Shown: positions 1-5,641 of the stretch, piece by piece | How the letters are laid out: the number at the start of each line of letters is the position of its first letter | Numbering within the stretch: position 1 is the first letter of the stretch | NCBI GenBank assembly: GCA_028292345.1 | Contig: JAQGMN010000234.1 | Span: forward strand, 1-5,641 | DNA: 5,641 nucleotides | Direction: 5' to 3' | Source of the DNA: Polaromonas sp. | GTDB lineage: Bacteria > Pseudomonadota > Gammaproteobacteria > Burkholderiales > Burkholderiaceae_C | Position numbers and translations under genes: made by a program | Notes under the pieces: generated by a model | The model's input: only the letters and a program-made list of their open reading frames with translations | Database searches by the model: none | What the model was told of the DNA's origin: nothing

Positions 1-1
1 T

Positions 2-2569
2 TCGAAGCACACCCCAATGATGCAGCAGTACCGCGCCATCAAGGCCGAGTACCCCGACACGCTGGTGTTCTACCGCATGGGCGACTTCTACGAGGTGTTT
101 TATGGCGACGCGGAAAAGGCCGCGCGCCTGCTCGACATCACGCTGACGCGGCGCGGCCAGTCGGCCGGCGAGCCGGTGGTGATGGCCGGCGTGCCGTTTC
201 ATGCACTGGAGAACTACCTCGCCAAGCTGATCAAGCTGGGCGAATCGGTGGCGATCTGCGAGCAGGTCGGCGACGTGGCCACAGCCAAGGGGCCGGTCGA
301 GCGAAAAGTGGTGCGCGTGGTCACGCCCGGCACGCTGCTGGACGCCGAACTGCTCGACGACAAGACCGAATCCATCCTGCTGGCGGTGCACCAGGGGCTC
401 CGCAACACCTGCGGGCTGGCCTGGCTCAGCGTGACGCAGGGCGAGATCCACCTGGCGCAGTGCGCCAGCGGCGAACTCGAAACCTGGCTGGCGCGCATCG
501 CCCCCAGCGAACTGCTCTACAACGTCGATGCCACGCCAGCGTTCGAGCAGCGCCTCAAAACCTGCCGCTGCGCCGCCAGCGCCCGGCCGGCCTGGCAGTT
601 CGACGCCGCCCTGGGGGCGCGCCGCCTGCTGGAGCAGCTCAAGGTGGCTTCGCTGGCGGCCTGGCATGCCGAAGCGCTGGTCGAGGCGCATGCCGCCGCC
701 TCGGCGCTGCTGGGCTATGCCGAGCACACGCAGGGCCGGGCGCTTTCGCATGTGCGGGGCCTGCAGGTGGTGCGCTCGGGCGAGCTGATCGACCTGCCGC
801 TGACGACCCGGCGCAACCTCGAACTCACGCAGACGCTGCGCGGCGAAGCCTCGCCCACGCTGTTTTCGCTGCTCGACACCTGCGCCACCGGCATGGGCAG
901 CCGGGCGCTGAAAAGCTGGCTGCTCAGCCCGCGCCGCGACCGCGCCCAGGCCGCCAGCCGGCTGGAAGCCATCGCCCAGCTGCGCGGCGGCGACGCGCAA
1001 ACGCTGCGCGCCCGGCTCAAGGGCAGCAGCGATGTCGAGCGCATCACGGCGCGCATCGCGCTGCGGCAGGTGCGGCCGCGCGAACTGGTGGCATTGCAGC
1101 TGACGCTACAAAAAGCAGAGCTGCTTGCGCCCGTGGGCATTGCGCAAACGCCACTTTTAGCCACTATTTTCGAGGATTTGCAGCCGCCGCCCGGCTGCGC
1201 CGAGCTGCTGGGCCAGTGCATCCTGGACGAGCCGGCCGCGCTGATCCGCGACGGCGGCGTCATCAACCACGGCTGCGACCCGGAACTCGACGAGCTGCGC
1301 GCCATCCAGACCAACTGCGACGGCTTCCTGCTCGACCTGGAAAGCCGTGAAAAGGCGCGCACCGGCATTGCCAACCTGCGCGTGCAGTTCAACAAGGTGC
1401 ACGGCTTCTACATCGAGGTCACCCAGGGCCAGCTGGACAAGGTGCCCGCCGACTACCGGCGCCGCCAGACGCTGAAAAATGCCGAGCGCTACATCACGCC
1501 CGAGCTGAAGATTTTCGAGGACAAGGCGCTGTCGGCTTCCACGCGGGCGCTGGAGCGGGAAAAATGGCTCTACGAGCAATTACTTGACCAGTTGCAGGAC
1601 TTCGTGCCCGCCCTGGGCCGGCTGGCCCGCGCCATTGCCTCGCTCGATGCGCTGTGCGCGCTGGCCGAGCGCTCGCTCACGCTGGGCTGGTGCGCGCCCG
1701 TGTTTGTCCGCGAGCCGTGCATCGACATCGCCCAGGGCCGGCATCCGGTGGTGGAAGCGCGGCTGGCCGAGACGGGCGGCGGCGCCTTCATCGCCAACGA
1801 CTGCGGCCTCACCGGCAAGAGCCGCATGCAGGTCATCACCGGCCCCAACATGGGCGGCAAGTCGACCTACATGCGCCAGGTCGCGCTGATCGTGCTGCTG
1901 GCCAGCGTGGGTTCCTACGTGCCGGCCGGCCGCTGCCGGCTCGGGCCGATCGACGCCATCCACACGCGCATCGGCGCGGCCGACGACGTGGCCAATGCGC
2001 AATCGACCTTCATGCTGGAGATGCTGGAGGCCGCGCAGATTCTGCATGCCGCCACGCCGCATTCGCTGGTGCTGATGGACGAGATCGGACGCGGCACCTC
2101 GACCTTCGACGGCCTGGCGCTGGCCGGCGGCATCGCCGCCCACCTGCACAACAAGGTTCAAGCCTTCACGCTGTTCGCCACGCATTATTTCGAGCTGACC
2201 GAGTTTCCGGCGCAGCACCACGGCGCGGTGAATGTGCATGTCAGCGCGGTCGAGTCCGGCACCGACATTGTCTTCATGCACCATATCGAGCCCGGCCCGG
2301 CCAGCAAAAGCTACGGCATTGCCGTGGCCAAGCTGGCCGGCGTGCCCGCCGCCGTCGTCAACCATGCGCGACATGCGCTGGCCGCGCTGGAAGCCCAGCA
2401 AACCCAGGCCAGCGCGCAGGTCGACCTGTTTGCGCTGCCGCCGCAACTGCCCGGGGCCGAGCCCTCCGGACTTGACATGGCCCTGGCGACAATAGATCCT
2501 GACAGCTTGAGCCCCCGCGAAGCGCTTGAAGCGCTGTACCGCCTCAAAAAGCTTGCGAACGCCGCCTGA
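2..2569 (+). CDS. mutS: DNA mismatch repair ATPase MutS (5' end outside window)
   Basis: MutS binds mismatches and small loops as a dimer and recruits MutL using ATP. The frame is open to the left edge and reads SKHTP before MMQQY. Family members start several residues earlier, so the ATG at 17 is internal and roughly 20 bp of gene are missing. Numbering from that Met: the mismatch-wedge motif F24-Y25-E26 lies in the N-terminal domain; connector and lever/clamp domains follow (about 104-560); Walker A GPNMGGKST is at 609-617; Walker B is LVLMDE with D688/E689; then the GRGTSTFDG signature and ATHYFEL. The C-terminus carries QVDLF (801-805), a sliding-clamp-type motif, and ends with the conserved DPDSLSPREALEALYRLKKL-type tail. 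At 850+ residues, length is normal for the MutS1 repair branch and no key residue is missing. Codon use is uniform except for an AT-richer patch near 1105-1175. The Anbu gene follows 41 bp after the TGA. Confidence 0.98.
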   Translation, partial: SKHTPMMQQYRAIKAEYPDTLVFYRMGDFYEVFYGDAEKAARLLDITLTRRGQSAGEPVVMAGVPFHALENYLAKLIKLGESVAICEQVGDVATAKGPVERKVVRVVTPGTLLDAELLDDKTESILLAVHQGLRNTCGLAWLSVTQGEIHLAQCASGELETWLARIAPSELLYNVDATPAFEQRLKTCRCAASARPAWQFDAALGARRLLEQLKVASLAAWHAEALVEAHAAASALLGYAEHTQGRALSHVRGLQVVRSGELIDLPLTTRRNLELTQTLRGEASPTLFSLLDTCATGMGSRALKSWLLSPRRDRAQAASRLEAIAQLRGGDAQTLRARLKGSSDVERITARIALRQVRPRELVALQLTLQKAELLAPVGIAQTPLLATIFEDLQPPPGCAELLGQCILDEPAALIRDGGVINHGCDPELDELRAIQTNCDGFLLDLESREKARTGIANLRVQFNKVHGFYIEVTQGQLDKVPADYRRRQTLKNAERYITPELKIFEDKALSASTRALEREKWLYEQLLDQLQDFVPALGRLARAIASLDALCALAERSLTLGWCAPVFVREPCIDIAQGRHPVVEARLAETGGGAFIANDCGLTGKSRMQVITGPNMGGKSTYMRQVALIVLLASVGSYVPAGRCRLGPIDAIHTRIGAADDVANAQSTFMLEMLEAAQILHAATPHSLVLMDEIGRGTSTFDGLALAGGIAAHLHNKVQAFTLFATHYFELTEFPAQHHGAVNVHVSAVESGTDIVFMHHIEPGPASKSYGIAVAKLAGVPAAVVNHARHALAALEAQQTQASAQVDLFALPPQLPGAEPSGLDMALATIDPDSLSPREALEALYRLKKLANAA
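1105..1175. repeat. AT-richer patch with nested inverted repeats inside mutS
   Basis: Inside the lever region of mutS the composition shifts to A/T-ending codons (CTA CAA AAA, CTT, TTA, ACT ATT). The stretch holds stacked inverted repeats: AAGCAG/CTGCTT at 1113-1118 and 1121-1126; TTGCGC/GCGCAA at 1125-1130 and 1142-1147; an inner GCCC/GGGC at 1129-1132 and 1135-1138; and outer GCTA..AAAAG against CTTTTAGC at 1154-1161. From memory, the motif resembles short dispersed repeats found in Comamonadaceae genomes (the AGCTGCTTGCGC core), but I cannot confirm this. Protein length here matches E. coli MutS closely, so if it is a repeat relic it replaced or converted sequence rather than adding to it. 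Confidence 0.3.
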
Positions 2570-2578
2570 ATCCCAGGC
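2564..2578 (+). other. Small hairpin across the mutS stop codon
   Basis: A perfect 5-bp inverted repeat, GCCTG/CAGGC, with a 5-base loop spans the mutS TGA (2567-2569). Only two T residues follow, so it is weak as an intrinsic terminator. It might partly attenuate read-through into the next gene or occlude its leader. It may also be chance in GC-rich DNA. Confidence 0.2.
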
Positions 2579-2610
2579 TTCCCATGTATTCCCAAACTCC
2601 TCTCCACGCC

Positions 2611-3438
2611 ATGACTTACTGCGTCGCCATCAAACTCAATGCCGGACTGGTCTTCCTGTCCGATTCCCGGACCAATGCGGGCCTGGACCACATCAGCACC
2701 TTCCGCAAGATGATCGTCTATGAAAAGCCGGGCGACCGCTTCATGGTGCTGCTGACCGCCGGCAATTTGTCGATCTCGCAGTCGGTGCGCGAGATCTTGC
2801 AGACCGAGGAGATCAAGGACCCCAACGGCGGCGAGCCGATCACCATCTGGAACGCCAAGAGCATGTTCGACGCCGCCCGCGTGCTGGGCTCGGCCATCCG
2901 CCGCGTCTACGAGCATGACGCCCGGGCACTGCGCAACGACGATGTCGGCTTCAACGTGTCGCTGGTCTTCGGCGGCCAGATCAAGGGCGAAGGCATGCGG
3001 CTGTTCCAGGTGTATTCGCCCGGCAACTTCATCGAGGCCACCGAGGAGACGCCCTACTTCCAGATCGGCGAATCCAAGTACGGCAAGCCGGTGCTCGACC
3101 GGGTCATCCGCCCCGAAACCCCGCTGGACGAGGCCGCCAAGTGCGCGCTGGTGTCGATGGACTCGACCATGAAGTCCAACCTGTCGGTCGGCCTGCCGCT
3201 GGACCTGGTGGTGTATGAAGCCGACAGCCTCAAAAGCGACAAGGTCGTCTGCATCGACCAGGACAACCCCTACTACCAGATGATGCACAACAGCTGGGGG
3301 CAAAAGCTGCGCGAGGTGTTCGACAGCATCGAAGACCCGGTCTGGGACGATGCGCACACCGACACGCCGATCAAGATGCCGGCCGGCCGCCATGCCGTGC
3401 TGAAAAAGATCAGCACGCCGGAAGAAAAGCTGATCTAG
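2611..3438 (+). CDS. Proteasome-type peptidase, Anbu family (ancestral beta subunit)
   Basis: This is a predicted N-terminal-nucleophile threonine hydrolase of the proteasome/HslV fold, expected to be cytoplasmic and multimeric. I chose the ATG at 2611 (275 aa) over the in-frame ATG at 2584 because it gives Met-Thr. Removing Met exposes Thr1, and counting from it Asp17 (LSDSRTNAG) and Lys32 (TFRKM) fall where the catalytic Asp17 and Lys33 of proteasome beta subunits sit. The LLTAGN segment (48-52) matches the S1-pocket glycine region, and SMDSTMKSNLSVGLPLDL (182-199) matches the conserved Asp/Ser motif of the family. The STFRKM segment and overall length point to Anbu rather than HslV. Residues 247-275 form a polar, partly basic tail beyond the usual end of the fold. 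The usual Anbu partners (ATP-grasp, alpha-E/DUF403, transglutaminase-like) are not in the window; the neighbours are mutS and a hydrolase. The physiological substrate of Anbu is unsettled. No Shine-Dalgarno sequence is visible. Confidence 0.9.
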   Translation: MTYCVAIKLNAGLVFLSDSRTNAGLDHISTFRKMIVYEKPGDRFMVLLTAGNLSISQSVREILQTEEIKDPNGGEPITIWNAKSMFDAARVLGSAIRRVYEHDARALRNDDVGFNVSLVFGGQIKGEGMRLFQVYSPGNFIEATEETPYFQIGESKYGKPVLDRVIRPETPLDEAAKCALVSMDSTMKSNLSVGLPLDLVVYEADSLKSDKVVCIDQDNPYYQMMHNSWGQKLREVFDSIEDPVWDDAHTDTPIKMPAGRHAVLKKISTPEEKLI

Positions 3439-3534
3439 GCGTTGTTGTTTCCCTGACCCTTCATCAATCCTTAACCGACCTTTACCTCCGGGCAAACACC
3501 GCCGCCCGCGCTGCGGCTGCTGCCCCTCATTTCC
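3439..3534. other. Intergenic gap, Anbu gene to hydrolase
   Basis: This 96-bp spacer is pyrimidine-rich on the + strand. It contains GCCGC/GCGGC (3501-3505 and 3513-3517), a possible 5-bp stem with a 7-base loop, without a following T tract. No convincing -35/-10 pair is visible; TTGTTT near 3443 lacks a good -10 partner. Cotranscription of the two flanking genes is therefore possible but unproven. Confidence 0.4.
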
Positions 3535-4377
3535 GTGCCCCAAAGCCCCAAGCCCCTCATCATTTTTTCCCATGGCAACAGCTTTCCGGCCAGCACCTAC
3601 GGCGTGCTGTTCCAGAGCCTGCAGGCGCGGGGCTTTCAAATCAAGGCGATTGAAAAATTCGGCCATGACCCGCGCTACCCGGTCACGAGCAACTGGCCCC
3701 ACCTGGTGCAGCAGCTGGCCGACTTTGCCAGCCAGGAAGTCGAAAAGTCCGGCCAGCCGGCCTTCCTGGTCGGCCATTCGCTGGGCGGCTTCCTGAGCCT
3801 GATGTGCGCGGCCGCGCACCCCGAACTCGGCGGCCGCAAGGTGGCCGGCGTGCTGCTGATCGACTCGCCGGTGCTGGGCGGCTGGCGCGCCAAGGCGCTC
3901 AGCGTGGCCAAGCGGGCCAAGCTGGTCGGCTCGATCTCGCCCGGCGCCGTCAGCCGCAAGCGCCGCCACCAGTGGCTGGGCCGGGACGAGGTGCTGGCGC
4001 ACTTTCGCAGCAAGAAGGCCTTTGCCCGCTGGGACGAGCAGGTGCTGCGCGACTACATCGACCACGGCACGCACGACGAGGGCGGCAGCGCGCAAGGCCA
4101 GCGCCTGCTGAGCTTCGACCGCGACGTGGAAACGGCGATCTACAACACCCTCCCGGACAACCTGGAGCAACTGCTCAAAGCGCACCCGCTGCAGTGCCCG
4201 TCGGCCTTCATCGGCGGGCGCCAGTCGGTCGAGATGAAGCAGGTCGGCATGGCCATGACACAGAAGATCACCCAGGGCCGCATCATGATGCTCGACGGCA
4301 GTCACCTGTTCCCGATGGAAAAGCCGCTGGCCACGGCCGCCGCCATCGAGGCGGCGCTGCTGAACTTCATGGGCTGA
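3535..4377 (+). CDS. Alpha/beta hydrolase fold protein
   Basis: A 280-aa alpha/beta hydrolase, presumably a cytoplasmic esterase-type enzyme with unknown substrate. No signal peptide is visible. Near the N-terminus, strand LIIFSHGNSFPA (9-19) carries the HG oxyanion motif. The nucleophile elbow GHSLGG (80-85) places Ser82. LLIDSPVLGG (108-117) is the next strand, followed by a basic helical lid (about 118-210). The catalytic His is His257 in DGSHLFPMEKP. The expected acid after strand 7 is not an Asp: the segment reads FIGGRQSVEMKQ, leaving Glu233 or Asp110 as candidates. The start is GTG at 3535. The frame is open upstream to a TAA at 3472 but contains no ATG, only CTG/ATT codons, and the protein begins naturally just before the first strand. 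No Shine-Dalgarno sequence is visible. The HGNSFPA plus GHDPRYPV pattern recalls a conserved proteobacterial hydrolase group without, as far as I know, an assigned substrate. Confidence 0.92.
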   Translation: MPQSPKPLIIFSHGNSFPASTYGVLFQSLQARGFQIKAIEKFGHDPRYPVTSNWPHLVQQLADFASQEVEKSGQPAFLVGHSLGGFLSLMCAAAHPELGGRKVAGVLLIDSPVLGGWRAKALSVAKRAKLVGSISPGAVSRKRRHQWLGRDEVLAHFRSKKAFARWDEQVLRDYIDHGTHDEGGSAQGQRLLSFDRDVETAIYNTLPDNLEQLLKAHPLQCPSAFIGGRQSVEMKQVGMAMTQKITQGRIMMLDGSHLFPMEKPLATAAAIEAALLNFMG

Positions 4378-4381
4378 CGTG

Positions 4382-4397
4382 CTGCGGTCAACCGCAG
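4382..4397. terminator. Inverted repeat between convergent genes, possible bidirectional terminator
   Basis: A perfect 7-bp inverted repeat, CTGCGGT-CA-ACCGCAG, fills most of the 24-bp gap between the hydrolase stop (TGA, ends 4377) and the iclR stop (TAG, 4402-4404). Placement suits a shared terminator for both converging transcripts. There is no T tract on either side and the 2-base loop would open to 4 bases, so it is not a canonical intrinsic terminator. Confidence 0.35.
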
Positions 4398-4401
4398 GCG
4401 C

Positions 4402-5232
4402 CTACAAACTATCGCCCGCCGACAGCGAGGGCGTTTGCGCGATGCGCTCCGAAATCGAACGGCAGGCTTCCAGCAGCGGCGCCACATAAGCCTGTTCGGG
4501 ATTGTCCTTCTGCCGAAACATCAGCGTGCTGACGCTGATGGCCGCCACCGGGGCGCCGCCCCCGCCACGGATGACGGCGCCAAAGCAAAAAATGCCATTT
4601 TCATTTTCCTCGCTGTCCTCCGACCAGCCCTTCTGGCGTATGCGCTGCAGTTGGGTGCGCAGGCCGGCCAGGTCAACGACTGTGTGGGCCGTGTAGCGCG
4701 GCATGGCCATGTTTTTCAGCAGCGGCTCCAGCGCACCGGCGTCAAGCGCGGCCAGATAGGCCTTGCCGACCGCGGTCGAATGCAGCGACACGCTGGTGCC
4801 GATGCGGGACGCCATGCGAACCGCGCTCGGGCTTTCCAGTTTTTCGATAAACACCATGGTGTCACCGTTCGGGACGGCCAGATGCACTGTTTCGCCGGTC
4901 AGGTCGCGCAGCTGCTTCAGCGCATCGACGGCTGCCAGCCGCAATTCGGAACGCCCCCAACTGCGGCTGGCCAGCTGGATAAGCCGTGGCCCCAGGGCAA
5001 GCAAAGCGGTACGGTCATTTTCAACCAGCAGGCGCTCGGCCAGCAGGCCTGCGACGATGCGGTGCACGGTCGGCCGCGGATAGCCGCTGGCCCGCATCAG
5101 CGCGCTGACGTTGAGCGGTTCTGCCGAGTCGGCCACCAGTTGCAGCACATGCATGAATTTTGAAAACGACGCTGTGCCGGCAACCGGATTCTGGTGGGGC
5201 GCGCAGAAAGCATGGGGCGGGTTGGCAGACAT
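4402..5232 (-). CDS. IclR-family transcriptional regulator
   Basis: A 276-aa DNA-binding regulator, typical in length for the IclR family, which controls catabolic and degradation genes in response to small organic acids or aromatics. The N-terminal winged helix-turn-helix spans about 22-80, beginning ASFSKFMHVLQLV. The HTH is SALMRASGYPRPTVHRIVAGL-like, with the recognition helix near 52-64. The C-terminal effector domain (about 95-262) shows LHSTAVGKAYLA (150-161) and the SEENENGIFCFGAVIRG-type segment (207-223) with Cys216 at the usual conserved position. The Met at 5230-5232 is preferred because a leader of about 20 residues before the HTH is common; the next Met (27) would cut into the first helix. 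No Shine-Dalgarno sequence is seen upstream. It lies 67 bp downstream of a KduD-like dehydrogenase on the same strand, suggesting that it regulates that locus. The effector cannot be read from sequence. Confidence 0.95.
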   Translation of the reverse strand: MSANPPHAFCAPHQNPVAGTASFSKFMHVLQLVADSAEPLNVSALMRASGYPRPTVHRIVAGLLAERLLVENDRTALLALGPRLIQLASRSWGRSELRLAAVDALKQLRDLTGETVHLAVPNGDTMVFIEKLESPSAVRMASRIGTSVSLHSTAVGKAYLAALDAGALEPLLKNMAMPRYTAHTVVDLAGLRTQLQRIRQKGWSEDSEENENGIFCFGAVIRGGGGAPVAAISVSTLMFRQKDNPEQAYVAPLLEACRSISERIAQTPSLSAGDSL

Positions 5233-5247
5233 GGGAAGGATGTTAGC

Positions 5248-5282
5248 CCAGTCAACTTCCTGCTACCGGCTGGAGGAACTGG
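5248..5282. promoter_or_regulatory. Imperfect inverted repeat upstream of iclR
   Basis: In the 67-bp gap between the dehydrogenase stop and the iclR start lies an interrupted inverted repeat: CCAGT (5248-5252) pairs with ACTGG (5278-5282), and TCCT (5258-5261) with AGGA (5274-5277), with a 5-base bulge on one side. IclR-type proteins often bind palindromes near their own promoter, so this could be an autoregulatory operator. It could equally be a weak terminator stem after the dehydrogenase. No T tract and no clear promoter hexamers accompany it. Confidence 0.2.
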
Positions 5283-5299
5283 CGGGCCACTTTGTTCCC

Positions 5300-5641
5300 T
5301 CACGCCACCATATAGCCGCCATCGACCGGCAAAATCACGCCGGTCATGAAGGCGGCTGCCGGCGTGCACAGGAACATGGCCGCCTGCGCCACATCGGCCG
5401 GTGTTCCCCAGCGCCCCAGGGGGGTGCGCGCCAGAATCGGGCCGGCGCGCGCCGGATCGTCCTGCAGCGCCTGCGTCAGCGGCGTCGCAATCCAGCCGGG
5501 CGCAATCGCATTGACGCGAATGCCGTCGGGTGCGTAGGCGATGGCCAGCGACTTGGTGAGCTGGGCTACGCCGCCCTTGCTGGCCGCATAGCCCGGCACG
5601 AGGCCGCCCCCGAAAAAGCTGAGCATCGAGGCAGTGTTGAC
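5300..5641 (-). CDS. Short-chain dehydrogenase/reductase, KduD-like (C-terminal part)
   Basis: The gene runs off the right edge; 113 C-terminal residues are visible, roughly the last 45% of a usual 250-aa classical SDR. The Rossmann TGxxxGxG motif lies outside. Visible features: N-T-A-S with the catalytic Ser 13 residues before Tyr in GYAASKGG (the YxxxK motif), VNAIAPGWIATPLT (the PG motif contacting NAD(P)), GRWGTPADVAQAAMFL, and the DGGY C-terminal end. The ASMLSFFGGG...VPGYAASK pattern resembles 2-deoxy-D-gluconate 3-dehydrogenase (KduD) and gluconate 5-dehydrogenase relatives, so an NAD(P)-dependent oxidation or reduction of a sugar acid is a reasonable guess. The substrate cannot be fixed from a fragment. 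An in-frame Met at 5624-5626 is internal, not the start. The regulator gene follows on the same strand after 67 bp and may be cotranscribed. Confidence 0.93.
   Translation of the reverse strand, partial: VNTASMLSFFGGGLVPGYAASKGGVAQLTKSLAIAYAPDGIRVNAIAPGWIATPLTQALQDDPARAGPILARTPLGRWGTPADVAQAAMFLCTPAAAFMTGVILPVDGGYMVA

Noticed and set aside
460..1350. A 296-codon + strand frame inside mutS, and similar long frames at 1654-2475 and 1580-2446 (-)
   Set aside because: These are Ala/Arg/Gly-rich shadows of mutS codon bias with no motif; mutS explains the stretch completely.
2519..2535. Tandem GAAGCGCT repeat and AGCGCT palindrome near the mutS 3' end
   Set aside because: It encodes the conserved Glu-Ala-Leu-Glu-Ala-Leu of the MutS tail, so coding constraint explains it.
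3443..3480. Possible promoter upstream of the hydrolase (TTGTTT with CATCAAT or TCCTTA)
   Set aside because: The -10 candidates match the consensus poorly and the spacing is ambiguous, so it is no better than chance.
2311..4305. A 664-codon open frame on the - strand spanning the end of mutS, the Anbu gene and most of the hydrolase
   Set aside because: It shares codon boundaries with the two + strand genes, so antisense stops arise only opposite TTA, CTA or TCA codons, which are rare in GC-rich genes. Its translation is low-complexity (rich in H, Q, A, G, R, V) with no recognisable domain.
4435..5163. A 242-codon + strand frame opposite iclR
   Set aside because: It is the complementary register of a well-supported IclR gene, with no domain of its own.

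Overview
The window is GC-rich, with codons ending mostly in G or C. It looks like chromosome from a betaproteobacterium, most likely Comamonadaceae (Polaromonas/Rhodoferax-like). That assignment rests on MutS sequence style, codon use and my recollection of similar gene neighbourhoods, not on a search.

There are five protein genes. On the + strand, left to right: mutS, the mismatch-recognition ATPase, whose first few codons lie left of the window; a proteasome-type peptidase of the Anbu kind (ancestral beta subunit), 41 bp downstream; and a GTG-started alpha/beta hydrolase after a 96-bp gap with no convincing terminator or promoter. These three could form one transcript. On the - strand, convergent with them, lie an IclR-family regulator (4402-5232) and, upstream of it, the C-terminal part of a KduD-like short-chain dehydrogenase that runs off the right edge. 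Only 24 bp separate the hydrolase and iclR stop codons, and that gap holds a perfect 7-bp inverted repeat.

Functionally the window has two unrelated halves. The left half is housekeeping DNA repair plus two poorly understood enzymes. The right half looks like the edge of a carbon-catabolism locus, possibly for sugar acids, with its own regulator. I found no RNA gene, CRISPR array, insertion sequence, prophage or complete defence system. The most interesting item is the Anbu peptidase, which sits beside mutS rather than among the ATP-grasp, alpha-E and transglutaminase-like genes that usually accompany this family. Next are an AT-richer, hairpin-forming patch inside mutS that resembles a dispersed repeat, and a hydrolase whose catalytic acid is not the standard Asp. 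I saw no clear evidence of a wholly undescribed multi-gene system.
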